In this document: positions 1 to 9,025 of the stretch, piece after piece
Layout of the letters: every line of letters begins with the position of its first letter
Numbering within the stretch: the stretch's first letter is position 1
DNA from: a bacterium
GTDB taxonomy: Bacteria; Krumholzibacteriota; Krumholzibacteriia; LZORAL124-64-63
Direction of reading: 5' to 3'
Assembly (NCBI GenBank): GCA_016703265.1
Contig: JADJCK010000009.1
Coordinates: 186,001-250,000 of the forward strand
Length of the DNA stretch: 64,000 nt
Made by a program: the position numbers and the translations under genes
The notes under the pieces: model-generated
Database searches by the model: none
Seen by the model: the letters and a program-made list of their open reading frames with translations, nothing else
Told to the model about the DNA's origin: nothing

Positions 1-989
1 ATCGGCACCCCCGCCTCGAGCATGGCCAACCGGCGCGGCTCCGCCTCTCCGTCCAGTTCGTAGGTAACGAGCCCCGCCCAGCGGCAGGCCGCGACGAGCA
101 GATCGCCGTCCACAGCCACGGCCACGGCCGGTCCAAGCTCCGAATCCAGCCAGATGGGTGTTGGATCGTGACCACGGTACCTTGCAACATGATCCCCAGC
201 CGCGAACAGGTCGGCTCCGCAGAACGCGAGACCCGCGGTGAATCCGTCCTCCGGCATCCACGAATTCTCGACGGGATGTGCGGGATCGCGCAGGTCGAGG
301 ACCATGATGCCGGCGTTGTAACTGCAATAGGCCACATCGTCACGGACTTCGATCCGGTAGATCCAGTCCATCCCGCTGTCGAACCCCGCCAGGAAGACCG
401 GGACCCGCGGATCGGTGATGTCGAATACCTGCAGGCCGGGGGCGCTGGCTACGTAGAGTCGGTTGTCCTCGGCTGCAACGTCGGATGCTGCCACGACGGG
501 CACGGTCGCGACAACGCGCGGCGCCTCCGGGTCGGTGACGTCGACCACCATCAGAGGCTGCGCCCAGCCCGTGCAGAACACGAAGTTGCCGACCGGGGCC
601 AGGCGGTAGTAGCCATTCTTCCCGTTCGATTCGAGCCGCGCCGCGACACGCAGACGCCGCGGATCTCTCGCGTCGATGACATTGAACGCTCCGTCACCCG
701 TGGTCACGAAGGCATAGCCGTCGCGGACGACCAGGTCCACGACCTCCGCCGACAGGTCCAGGAAGGAAAGGCACAACGGAGTCGCCGGCTGCTCGACGGA
801 CACGGCCTCCAGGCGGGCGCCATGCCCCAGGTAGGCGGTGCGACCGTCCAGCGCCAGCGCCGTCGGGATGCCCGGGGCCGTGCGACCGATGACCTCGAAG
901 CCGGGCGCCGCGGTCGGAATCTGAGCCGGCGATGCCCCCGCCAGCAGCAGCGGCCGGATCGCGATCAGGTGCGGAAGATAACGGGGCAT
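1..989 (-). CDS. LVIVD-repeat secreted beta-propeller protein, C-terminus cut by window edge
   Basis: The reading frame is open from the ATG at 989 to the window edge, giving 329 residues without a stop. It opens with a hydrophobic leader (about residues 7-22) and continues as repeats of roughly 40-45 residues with the pattern G-x-x-V-x-D-[IV]-[TS]-D-P-x-x-P (for example VVDVTDPEAP and VFDITDPRVP), the signature of LVIVD / choice-of-anchor propellers. It is probably exported. The start has only a weak ribosome-binding site. Function beyond a surface or periplasmic propeller is unknown. A second LVIVD protein is cut by the right edge of the window and carries a PNPFNP tail; this one may too, but its end is not visible. 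Confidence 0.75.
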   Translation of the reverse strand, partial: MPRYLPHLIAIRPLLLAGASPAQIPTAAPGFEVIGRTAPGIPTALALDGRTAYLGHGARLEAVSVEQPATPLCLSFLDLSAEVVDLVVRDGYAFVTTGDGAFNVIDARDPRRLRVAARLESNGKNGYYRLAPVGNFVFCTGWAQPLMVVDVTDPEAPRVVATVPVVAASDVAAEDNRLYVASAPGLQVFDITDPRVPVFLAGFDSGMDWIYRIEVRDDVAYCSYNAGIMVLDLRDPAHPVENSWMPEDGFTAGLAFCGADLFAAGDHVARYRGHDPTPIWLDSELGPAVAVAVDGDLLVAACRWAGLVTYELDGEAEPRRLAMLEAGVP

Positions 990-1267
990 GGGAGACCAAC
1001 CCTTGCGTTGGCGGGCAACGAGTTGGGCGATGACGGGCGAGGATGTGCAAGCGGGGGGCCATCGCTGCCGGGCCCGATGGTGTTCCGGGTCAGGACGATC
1101 CCCGCCCCGCCGCTGGGTGGATCGCAGGCGAGCGTGTAGCGCCCGGAAGAAGACAGGTTGAGTCCGCCCACGGCGGCACCCGATGGGCACCGTTGTGCCG
1201 CAGCGCCCGGCACTGTAGAATGACGCTATCCGCTCCCCAGATCCCACCTGCCATCCGGGAGGACCCC

Positions 1268-4200
1268 ATGGCCACGCCGCGCGCCCTCGAACGTCACTTC
1301 CCAACGATCGCGGCCGCGCTGCTGCTCGCCGCCTGCCTCGCGGCACCGTTCCCGGCCCCCGGCTTCGCAACGGCGGCCCGTGCCGCGGGCGACGAGTACT
1401 GGTCCGCGCAGTTCGCACCGACCGGCGTGGCGCACGTGAACGGGAGCTTCGAAAGCGTGACCGCGCTGGCCTCCCTGGACGGGAGCCTCTATGTCGGCGG
1501 CGATTTCTCCCGGGCAGGCGGATTGACGAGCCTGAACATCGCGCGCTGGGATGCCGCGACAGGCTGGACCGCGCTGCGGCCGACGGGCCCGGGCGTGGGA
1601 ACCTACGCCATCAGGGACATGATCATCTTCGACGGCGAACTCGTCGTGGCCGGGGACTTCGACTGGGGCTTCGGCATGAAGAACATCGCGCGCTGGGACG
1701 GGTCGACGTGGCAGCCGCTGTGGGCCGGGCTGAGCGGACGGGTGAACGCGCTTGCGATCTACGACGGGGCCCTGATCGCGGGTGGCAGTTTCACGACTGC
1801 GGACGGGGTGCCGGTCAGCTTCATCGCCCGCTGGGACGGCACTTCATGGAGCGCCCTCGGCAGCGGGCTCTCGTCCACCGTAGAGGCGCTGGCAGTGTAC
1901 AACGGTGAACTCGTGGCCACCGGCTCCTTCCTGTCGGCGGGTGGTACGGCCGTCTCGCGCATCGCCGCCTGGGACGGCACGACCTGGCACAGCCTGGGTA
2001 CGGGACTGTCGGGCATCAGGGGTTTGACGCTGCTCGTGCAGGGAACCGACCTGTATGTCGGCGGCCAGTTCTTTGCGGCGGGCGGCACGCAGACGCCCAA
2101 TGTCGCGCGCTGGGACGGGGCGGCCTGGCATGATGTCGGCGGCGGGCTCGTCGAAAGCGTGGCGGCGCTCACCGTGTTCGGGGGCGAGATCATCGCCGGC
2201 GGCCAGATCTTCCAGGCCTCGGGCCAGCCTGCGGGGCCCGTGATGCGCTGGAACGGCGCCACGTGGATCGAGATCCCGGGCGAGCCGATCGAGGTGAAGT
2301 GCCTGGAAGTCCACGACGGCAGGCTTATCACAGGCGGTACCTTCGCGACGGTGGATGGTATCCTCGTCAACCGCGTCGGAGCCTGGACCGGTGCGACGTG
2401 GCAGACGCTCGATGACGGCCGCGGACTGAACAACAACTACGTGCGCGCGCTGGCCCTGTACAACGGTGCGGTCCATGCCGGCGGCACGTTCAACGGCGGC
2501 GGCGGCGCCGCCTTTCCCCTGAACGCGATCGCGGCCTGGGACGGCAGCGGCTGGGACGCGCTGGGCTCGGGATTGAACGGGGCCTGCAACGCCCTGTGCG
2601 CCTACGGATCCAGCCTGGTCGCGGGCGGCACCTTCAACACGGCGGGCGGGACAGCTGCGTCGAGAATCGCGGCGTGGAACGGCGCGCAGTGGGCGCCGCT
2701 CGGGACGGGCGTCAACAGCACCGTCACGGCGCTGGCGGTGTACGGCGGCGACCTGATCGCAGGAGGCGACTTCACCGCGGCGGGATCGGCTTCCGGCGTC
2801 GGCCACATCGCCCGCTGGGACGGCAGCGCCTGGCATGCGCTCGGCACCGGCCTCGGCGGAAGCGGCGTCCAGGTCCTGGCCATGGCCGAGTTCGAAGGCA
2901 GCCTGTATGTCGGCGGGGCCTTCACGCTGGCCGGAGGCCAGGAGGTCCAGGACATCGCGCGCTGGGACGGCAGCTCCTGGCACGCCGTGCCGGGCACCGC
3001 GGGAACGAACCACGCCATCTACGGCCTGTGTGTCCACAACGGCCGCCTGGTTGCCGGCGGCGTGTTCACGTCGATCGGCGGCATCGAGGCCAGGGGCCTG
3101 GCCGCGTACGACGGCAATGCGTGGGCGGGCCTGGGCTACGAAGCCGTGGCGCCGTTCGCCGGCGTGCAGTCGGTGGCGTCGGCAAACGGGCTGCTGATCG
3201 TCGGCGGCTACCCGGCGCCGGGCGTGTGGACGTGGAACGGCGTGACGTGGTCCGGCCTCGGTACGGGCAGCACCGGCGCACGCGCGGTGCTCGGGACCGC
3301 GAACGGCATCTACGTCGGCATCGACGGCATTACGGCGGGCGGCAAACCGTCGGCGTACATCGCGCGCTGGGACGGGCCCGCAGACGCCTGCGCGATCGCC
3401 GTGACGGCACCCGCCGCCGGGGCGAACCTGTGCGAGGGCGAGGCCGCCGTCGTCGAGTGGGCGGCCGGCGGCAACTGCGCCGCGAACGTGCGCATTGCGC
3501 TGCTGCGCGACGGCGTCGAGTGCCGGGTGCTGGCCGCCTCCACGCCCAACACCGGTTCCTTTGACTGGGTACCCGAGCGCTGCACCGGTGCTGCGGGCGC
3601 CTACACGATCAGGGTGGACGAAGCCGGCGCGCCCGGGAGCGGCAGCGCGAGCGGCGCCTTCACGATCGAGGCGGCCGGCGTTCCCGTCGTCACCTATCCC
3701 CGCGGCGGCGAGGCCTTCGCCGCCGGCAGCGCCATCGACGTGACCTGGTCCGGCCAGGCCTGCGGTGGCGCGAACGTGCGCCTGGAGCTCGTCGGCGACG
3801 GCGTCGTCTGCGGCGAGATCGCCGCCACCACGGCCAACGACGGGCACTACACCTGGGTGCCCACGCCGTGCAGCCAGGCCACCGCCTACGCGATCAGGGT
3901 GACCGACCTCTCGTCGGGTGGGGCAGACGAGAGCGACGGAGGCTTCCAGATCGTCTCGGACTTCGGCATCGCATCCATCGCCGACATCCGTGGCGACCAG
4001 GGCCGGCAGGTGCGCGTGCGCTGGGCGCCGCACCCGGGCGATGCCGCCGACGCCATCGTGCCGATCGCAAGCTACAGCCTGTGGCGGCGGATCGACGGCG
4101 CCAAGCAGGCCGCAGCGGCTGCCTACCCGCCGGGCGCCTGGGACAGCGTCGCCTGGGTCCCGGCCGGACGCGAGGATACGTACAGCGTGGTCTCGCCGAC

Positions 4201-4882
4201 GATGTGCGACTCCACGGTCGCGAACGGGGCCTGCTGGTCGGTCTTCTTCCTGCGCGCCCACACCATGGATCCCGCCGTCTTCTTCGATTCGCCGCCGGAC
4301 AGCGGCTGGTCGGTCGACAACCTCGCGCCGGCGGCGCCGAAGGGCCTGGCCTGTGCGCAGCAGGGCGTGCTGGCCTGGCAACCGGCGCCCGAAACCGACT
4401 TCGCGCACTACTCGGTCTACGAGGCGAACAGCGATCACCTCGACGACAGCGCTTCGCTGCTCGGCCGGACGACCGGCACGGAACTCGACCTGACCAGCGT
4501 CGAGCGCGGGTACCTGCTCGTCACGGCCACCGACCTGAACGGCAACGAAAGCGCCGCAGCAGCCGTCATCGCCTCCGCGTGCAGCCAGGAAATCCTGCCG
4601 GCGCGGTTCCAGCTGCTTCCCTGCGTGCCCAACCCGTTCAACCCGCAGACCATGATCCGCTTCGACCTGCCGTCGGACTCGCTCGTGAGCCTGCGCATCT
4701 ACGATGTCTCGGGCCGCTGCGTAGCCACGCTCGCCGACGGCGAACCGATGGCTGCCGGCCGGCGCGAGGTTGCCTGGCACGGCAATGACGCGCAGGGCCG
4801 CGCCGTCGCCGCGGGCACGTACTTCTGCCGACTGGAGGCGGGCTCGTTCCGCGAAACGCAGGGGATGACGCTGCTGCGGTAG
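1268..4882 (+). CDS. Large secreted beta-propeller protein with FlgD-like C-terminal sorting module
   Basis: 1204 residues. The start at ATG 1268 follows a GGGAGGA ribosome-binding site and gives a clean signal peptide (about residues 1-42). Residues about 45-700 are roughly fifteen repeats of about 45 residues with the pattern IARWDG-(S/T)-W-x-x-LG-x-G followed by V-x-A-L-x-V-Y-x-G-x-L-[IV]-[AV]-G-G-x-F, a propeller-type repeat. Residues about 705-890 hold two related Ig-like domains of about 90 residues (each V-x-x-P-x-x-G-x... to W-V-P-x-x-C), resembling Kre9/KNH-type modules. A fibronectin-like segment follows, and the last 85 residues are a FlgD-like domain with PNPFNPQT near residue 1120. 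The tail suggests export and surface attachment or release by a type IX-like pathway; no such machinery is in the window. The gene stands alone. Confidence 0.85.
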   Translation: MATPRALERHFPTIAAALLLAACLAAPFPAPGFATAARAAGDEYWSAQFAPTGVAHVNGSFESVTALASLDGSLYVGGDFSRAGGLTSLNIARWDAATGWTALRPTGPGVGTYAIRDMIIFDGELVVAGDFDWGFGMKNIARWDGSTWQPLWAGLSGRVNALAIYDGALIAGGSFTTADGVPVSFIARWDGTSWSALGSGLSSTVEALAVYNGELVATGSFLSAGGTAVSRIAAWDGTTWHSLGTGLSGIRGLTLLVQGTDLYVGGQFFAAGGTQTPNVARWDGAAWHDVGGGLVESVAALTVFGGEIIAGGQIFQASGQPAGPVMRWNGATWIEIPGEPIEVKCLEVHDGRLITGGTFATVDGILVNRVGAWTGATWQTLDDGRGLNNNYVRALALYNGAVHAGGTFNGGGGAAFPLNAIAAWDGSGWDALGSGLNGACNALCAYGSSLVAGGTFNTAGGTAASRIAAWNGAQWAPLGTGVNSTVTALAVYGGDLIAGGDFTAAGSASGVGHIARWDGSAWHALGTGLGGSGVQVLAMAEFEGSLYVGGAFTLAGGQEVQDIARWDGSSWHAVPGTAGTNHAIYGLCVHNGRLVAGGVFTSIGGIEARGLAAYDGNAWAGLGYEAVAPFAGVQSVASANGLLIVGGYPAPGVWTWNGVTWSGLGTGSTGARAVLGTANGIYVGIDGITAGGKPSAYIARWDGPADACAIAVTAPAAGANLCEGEAAVVEWAAGGNCAANVRIALLRDGVECRVLAASTPNTGSFDWVPERCTGAAGAYTIRVDEAGAPGSGSASGAFTIEAAGVPVVTYPRGGEAFAAGSAIDVTWSGQACGGANVRLELVGDGVVCGEIAATTANDGHYTWVPTPCSQATAYAIRVTDLSSGGADESDGGFQIVSDFGIASIADIRGDQGRQVRVRWAPHPGDAADAIVPIASYSLWRRIDGAKQAAAAAYPPGAWDSVAWVPAGREDTYSVVSPTMCDSTVANGACWSVFFLRAHTMDPAVFFDSPPDSGWSVDNLAPAAPKGLACAQQGVLAWQPAPETDFAHYSVYEANSDHLDDSASLLGRTTGTELDLTSVERGYLLVTATDLNGNESAAAAVIASACSQEILPARFQLLPCVPNPFNPQTMIRFDLPSDSLVSLRIYDVSGRCVATLADGEPMAAGRREVAWHGNDAQGRAVAAGTYFCRLEAGSFRETQGMTLLR

Positions 4883-4991
4883 GGTGCATGAGCGGGGATG
4901 GCGTAACGTTTGCCCGCCGGACCCGGCCCGCTTATCGTCGCCGCTGGAGATTCCTCTTCAACGACCGGGCCCCCGTGGCCAAGGAGAACGC

Positions 4992-5741
4992 ATGAGCCTC
5001 TCAGGCAAGACCGCACTGGTCACCGGGGCCAGCCGGGGCATCGGCGCCGCCTGCGCCGCCTCGCTGGCAGCCCGTGGCGCCGCCGTCGTCGTCAACTACT
5101 TCAAGGGACAGGACGCCGCTGCGCAGGTGGTGACGGCGATCACCCAAGCCGGCGGCCGCGCCGTGGCGCTGCCCGGCGACGTGCGCGACGCGGACCAGGT
5201 GGCCACGCTCTTCGCGGCGGCGGCGGCCGCCTTCGGGCCGATCGAGATCCTCGTGCTGAACGCGGGCCCGTCGGTACCCTGGAAGCCGGTCACCGACCTG
5301 ACCCAGGCCGAGTTCGAGACCAAGGTGCTGGACGAGGCCCGCAGCTTCTTCCTGCCGGCCAAGGCCGCCATGCCCTCGATGATCGAACGCCGCCGCGGCT
5401 GCATCATCGGCATCAGCAGCGGTCTCTCGCGCTACCCGGCCTACGGCTTCAGCGCGCACACGACCAGCAAGTCGGCTGTGGATGGGCTCATGAAGTCGCT
5501 GGCGTTCGAACTGGGGCCGTACGGCATCCGGGTCAACACGGTGGCGCCGGGACTCACGCGCACGGACGCCACCGCCCACATGCCCGAAGCGCAGGTGGAG
5601 GCGATCGCCGGGATGACGCCGCTGCGGCGCGTCGGCGAGGCAGCGGACGTCGCGGGAATCGTCGCCGCACTGGCCGATGACGAGACCGGCTTCGTGAGCG
5701 GCGCCTACATCCCGGTCAGCGGCGGCATCCAGATGCCGTGA
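4992..5741 (+). CDS. Short-chain dehydrogenase/reductase (FabG-like) with His in place of the catalytic Tyr
   Basis: 249 residues, classical SDR length. The start at ATG 4992 is set by AAGGAG at 4981-4986; an upstream in-frame extension lacks family homology. The cofactor motif TGASRGIG is at residues 11-18, NAG near 91, a serine pair at 142-143, and the lysine of the YxxxK motif at 160. The position of the catalytic tyrosine (156) is histidine (S-A-H-T-T-S-K), read directly from codon CAC at 5457-5459. The C-terminal PG...T and SGG...P segments are normal. The fold and NAD(P) binding are well supported. The substrate is unknown, and the missing Tyr suggests altered chemistry or use of Tyr148 or Tyr151 nearby. 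The gene converges with the NHL lipoprotein gene, 7 bp between stops. Confidence 0.9.
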   Translation: MSLSGKTALVTGASRGIGAACAASLAARGAAVVVNYFKGQDAAAQVVTAITQAGGRAVALPGDVRDADQVATLFAAAAAAFGPIEILVLNAGPSVPWKPVTDLTQAEFETKVLDEARSFFLPAKAAMPSMIERRRGCIIGISSGLSRYPAYGFSAHTTSKSAVDGLMKSLAFELGPYGIRVNTVAPGLTRTDATAHMPEAQVEAIAGMTPLRRVGEAADVAGIVAALADDETGFVSGAYIPVSGGIQMP

Positions 5742-5748
5742 CGGCCGG

Positions 5749-6717
5749 TCAGTACACCGGCTTGAACTTCTGGATGAGGTTGTTCCAGGCGTCGGCGACA
5801 TAGACGTTGAACATCGCATCGACGGCGATGGCGTACGGCCCGTTGAACAGGCCGTCCGCCACGCCGAGAGCGCCCCACTGCCGCAGGTACCCGGCCTCGC
5901 CGAATTCCTGCACGCGATGGTTGTTCAGGTCGGTGACGAAGGCGCGGTTCTCGCTGTCGATGGCAATGCCGATCGGCCCGTTGAATTCCCCGTTGCCGGC
6001 GCCGAAGGCCCCGACAGACGCCAGATGGTCGCCGCTGGCGGAAAAGACCTGAAGGCGGTGGTTGCCCCCGTCGGTCACGCGGACGCGGCCATCGGGCGCA
6101 ACCGCCACGCCGTAGGCCAGGTTGAACTGGCCGTCGAGCGCCCCCAGCCCGCCCCAGGTGCGCACGTGCACGCCGTCGACATCGAACTGCTGCACCCGAT
6201 GATTGAAGGTGTCGGCCACGTAGACGCTTCCGGTACTCGAGACCGCGATGCCGTTGGGATTGGCGAACTCGCCGACGCCGCTCCCCTGCGCGCCCCAGGT
6301 CGCCTCCCAGACTCCAGTCGCCGAAAACCGCTGCACACGGTGGTTCCCCGACTCGGCGATGAAGACGTCGCCGCCCGGCCCGACGGCGATGCCGATCGGC
6401 GCGAACATCTCGCCGTTGGCGCTGCCATAGGTACCCCACGCACGCACGAACTCCCCGGTCGCGGTGAAGACCTGCACGCGGTTGTTGCCCCAGTCCGCGA
6501 CATAGACCCGGCCCGCGTTGTCGACCGCCACACCGGCGGCGCCGGGGCCGTCATGGAACGCGAACTGGCCCGCGGAACTGCCGGTCCCGCCCCAGGCGCG
6601 GTCGAAGGCGTAGCCGGTGATGACGCGCGGCGGCGTCGCCGGGTCGTCGGAGCCGCAACCCGAACTGATCCCCAGCGCCGCCAGCAGGAGAAACGCGGAG
6701 AGCACTCGACGTGACAT
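5749..6717 (-). CDS. NHL-repeat (6-bladed) beta-propeller lipoprotein
   Basis: 322 residues. The ATG at 6717 is preceded by AAAGGA and begins a lipoprotein signal peptide whose lipobox ends in SSGC (Cys21), so the product should be lipid-anchored. The rest is six or seven NHL repeats of about 47 residues, each with G-x-F-x-x-P-x-G-[IV]-A-V and V-[YF]-[VI]-[AT]-D-x-x-N-[HN]-R-[VI]-Q, for example VYVADWGNNRVQVF and VYVADTFNHRVQQF. NHL propellers bind proteins or ligands and sometimes carry enzyme sites; nothing here points to a particular ligand. Single gene, convergent with the dehydrogenase. Confidence 0.88.
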   Translation of the reverse strand: MSRRVLSAFLLLAALGISSGCGSDDPATPPRVITGYAFDRAWGGTGSSAGQFAFHDGPGAAGVAVDNAGRVYVADWGNNRVQVFTATGEFVRAWGTYGSANGEMFAPIGIAVGPGGDVFIAESGNHRVQRFSATGVWEATWGAQGSGVGEFANPNGIAVSSTGSVYVADTFNHRVQQFDVDGVHVRTWGGLGALDGQFNLAYGVAVAPDGRVRVTDGGNHRLQVFSASGDHLASVGAFGAGNGEFNGPIGIAIDSENRAFVTDLNNHRVQEFGEAGYLRQWGALGVADGLFNGPYAIAVDAMFNVYVADAWNNLIQKFKPVY

Positions 6718-6966
6718 GAGGAGCGTCCTTTCCGGGCGAAAAGACAGCCGGGGCCGGGCGCCGGACGGCGGCGCCATGAGATGATAGCGCAATTTCATCG
6801 CCTGCCAAGTCCACTGCGAAGACCGCAGGCATCCACGCATAACCTATTGCTGCAGTGTGAATTGCGGGGTTTTCCCACTTCTCGCACCGCTCCATTGGGC
6901 CTAGTCTCATTCGTGGCCGCCGCTGGCAGGAGGTCGCCGCACAAGCTGCCCATCAGGAGGAATCGC

Positions 6967-8031
6967 ATGGACCCCACCGCCCTCATCCCCGCCGCCGACG
7001 CCATTCCCGTGCACTGGGGCTGGTTCCAGGTCCTGCTCACCCTCACGTTCCTGCTGCACCTGCTGTTCATGAACGCAATGCTGGGCGGTGCGATCATTGC
7101 CTTCGTGCGCGGCTTCCGCACCGGAGGCGGCTTGGCTGTCTCGCACGAAGTCTCCACGAAGCTGCCCTTCACCGTGGCTTTCGCGGTCAACGCGGGCGTG
7201 GCGCCTCTGCTCTTCCTCCAGGTGCTGCACGGGCAGTTCGTCTACACGAGCAGCATCCTGATGGCGCGCTGGTGGCTGTCGGTCATCGCGCTGCTGATCG
7301 TCGCCTACTACGCGGTCTATGCGTGGCGTGCCCGCTTTTCCGCCGGCACCGCCATGCGCCAGATGCTGATCGGGACCGCCGCCGTCCTGCTGCTCTTCAT
7401 CAGCCTGCTGTTCACGGCCAACTGGACGCTGGCCGTGTCCCCGGATCGTTGGGGGGCCTACTTCGCCCGCCCGGACGGTTCGCTGCTGGATCTCTCCGAG
7501 CCGACGCTGTGGCCGCGCTGGCTGCACATGGTGTGCGGTTCGCTGGCGGTGGCGGGTCTCGCGCTGGCCGGGTTCGCGTCGCGAAAGTCCCGGCGGGGCG
7601 AGCAGTCCGCGAACGGACTCGCCCGCGAAGGCCTGCGCTGGTTCGCCTGGGCAACGCTTGTCCAGGTTGTACTCGGCAGCTGGTGGCTGTTGGCATTGCG
7701 CCATGATGTCCGGCGGATGTTCATGGGCGGCTCTCCCCTCGCAACGGCGCTGCTGACGCTGGGTTTCGCGCTGACGGCGGCCGCGATCATCGCGGCTTTC
7801 CGCGGGCGACTGAAGTCCACCATCGGCTTCACGCTCGTCCTGATGGCTGTGATGGCCGTCATGCGCGAAATCGTCCGGGCCGGCTACCTGTCGCCGTACT
7901 TCCGAACGGCTGACCTGGCGATGCGCCCCGAGATCTCGCCCCTCGTGTTCTTCCTGGCGGTGCTGGCGGCAGGAGCCGTTGCGGTAACCCACATGCTCAG
8001 GCTGGCATCGCGCGCCGGGAAGGAGGCCTGA
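6967..8031 (+). CDS. Cytochrome bd-superfamily membrane subunit (first of two)
   Basis: 354 residues, all membrane: eight or nine predicted helices. ATG 6967 follows CAGGAGGAA. The first helix carries the pattern H-x-L-F-x-x-x-x-L-G-G (FLLHLLFMNAMLGG), which resembles the heme-ligand region at the start of CydA-like proteins and recurs in the next gene. A further histidine in WPRWLHMV fits a second ligand in the CydA fold. The stop at 8031 is one base before the next ATG (TGAGATG), so the genes are translationally coupled. Known relatives are subunit pairs of the wider bd superfamily associated with cytochrome c. I infer a quinol- or cytochrome-linked redox complex; whether it reduces oxygen cannot be told from this sequence. 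Confidence 0.75.
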   Translation: MDPTALIPAADAIPVHWGWFQVLLTLTFLLHLLFMNAMLGGAIIAFVRGFRTGGGLAVSHEVSTKLPFTVAFAVNAGVAPLLFLQVLHGQFVYTSSILMARWWLSVIALLIVAYYAVYAWRARFSAGTAMRQMLIGTAAVLLLFISLLFTANWTLAVSPDRWGAYFARPDGSLLDLSEPTLWPRWLHMVCGSLAVAGLALAGFASRKSRRGEQSANGLAREGLRWFAWATLVQVVLGSWWLLALRHDVRRMFMGGSPLATALLTLGFALTAAAIIAAFRGRLKSTIGFTLVLMAVMAVMREIVRAGYLSPYFRTADLAMRPEISPLVFFLAVLAAGAVAVTHMLRLASRAGKEA

Positions 8032-8032
8032 G

Positions 8033-9025
8033 ATGAACTACCCGTCCTGGGAACTCCTGGCGACCGGCGGCGGCTTCTGGATCGCGCTGGTGGCGATCAC
8101 GCATGTGTTCGTGTCACACTTCGCCGTCGGCGGCGGGCTGTGGCTGGTCCTGACCGAGCAGCGCGCCCTGCGCACACGCGACGACCAGCTCCTGGCCTAC
8201 GTCAAGGGCCACACTCGCTTCTTCCTGCTGCTGACGATGGTCTTCGGCGGCCTCTCGGGCGTCGGCATCTGGTGGACCATCGCACTGCTGAGCCCGGGCG
8301 CCACGTCGGAACTGATCCACACGTTCGTCTTCGGCTGGGCTGCCGAGTGGGTGTGTTTTGCGGCCGAGATCGTGGCGTTGTTCATCTACCACTACACGTT
8401 CGGGCGCATGCGGGCGCGCGAGCACGTCATCATCGGCTGGTACTACTTCGTCTTCGCCTGGCTAAGCCTGTTCCTCATCAACGGCATCATCGGGTTCATG
8501 CTCACCCCAGGCGGCTGGCTGCAGGGCGGCGGCTTCTGGGCGGGGTTCTTCAACCCGTCTTTCCTGCCGTCGCTGGTCATGCGCACGATACTGGCGCTGA
8601 TGATCGCGGGCATGTTCGGGCTGCTGACCGCCGTGCACCAGCGCGACGAGGTGTTCCGCGCGCGCCGTGCGGTGGAGCGCGACCTGGCTGCTGGCGGGCG
8701 TCGTGCCGATGGCGCTGGCGGCGTGGTGGTACGTCCAGGCACTGCCGGACCCGCAGCGGGGCATGGTGCTCGGCCGTGCTCGCGAGGTGGTTCCCTACCT
8801 TGCCTGGTTCCTGCGGCTGTCGCCAGTGCTGCTCGTGCTGGCCTTGTTGATGATGGCGCGCCTGCCCCGGCTGGCCAACCGGCCATTGGCGTGGGTCGTC
8901 ATGGCGGTCGGCTTCGCACATCTGGGCAGCTTCGAGTTCGTGCGCGAGGGTGGCCGGCGGCCGTGGGTCATCCACGGGGCAATCTATTCGACCGGCCTGA
9001 GACCGGCCGACGTGGCCACGGCTGA
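8033..9025 (+). CDS. Cytochrome bd-superfamily subunit, N-terminal half of a frameshifted bd-octaheme fusion
   Basis: The ATG at 8033 lies behind AAGGAGG, one base after the upstream stop. Residues 1-208 are CydA-like membrane helices, beginning with FWIALVAITHVFVSHFAVGG (heme-ligand pattern) and including a Trp-rich GVGIWWT segment and an EWVCFAAEIVALFIYHY helix. After about residue 208 (8655-8668) the frame turns into Arg/Ala/Gly-rich sequence with no membrane character, while the +1 frame continues the membrane protein. The reading-frame change falls in a CGCGCGCG run at about 8657-8664; adding one CG there restores a continuous protein of about 880 residues with the following entry. Residues after about 208 of this frame are therefore not expected to be real protein. 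Confidence 0.7.
   Translation: MNYPSWELLATGGGFWIALVAITHVFVSHFAVGGGLWLVLTEQRALRTRDDQLLAYVKGHTRFFLLLTMVFGGLSGVGIWWTIALLSPGATSELIHTFVFGWAAEWVCFAAEIVALFIYHYTFGRMRAREHVIIGWYYFVFAWLSLFLINGIIGFMLTPGGWLQGGGFWAGFFNPSFLPSLVMRTILALMIAGMFGLLTAVHQRDEVFRARRAVERDLAAGGRRADGAGGVVVRPGTAGPAAGHGARPCSRGGSLPCLVPAAVASAARAGLVDDGAPAPAGQPAIGVGRHGGRLRTSGQLRVRARGWPAAVGHPRGNLFDRPETGRRGHG

Noticed and set aside
1844..4780. A 978-codon open frame antisense to the large propeller gene
   Set aside because: Arg/Ala/Gly-rich, no domains; a by-product of high GC and repeated codons. The sense gene has a signal peptide, repeats and a sorting tail.
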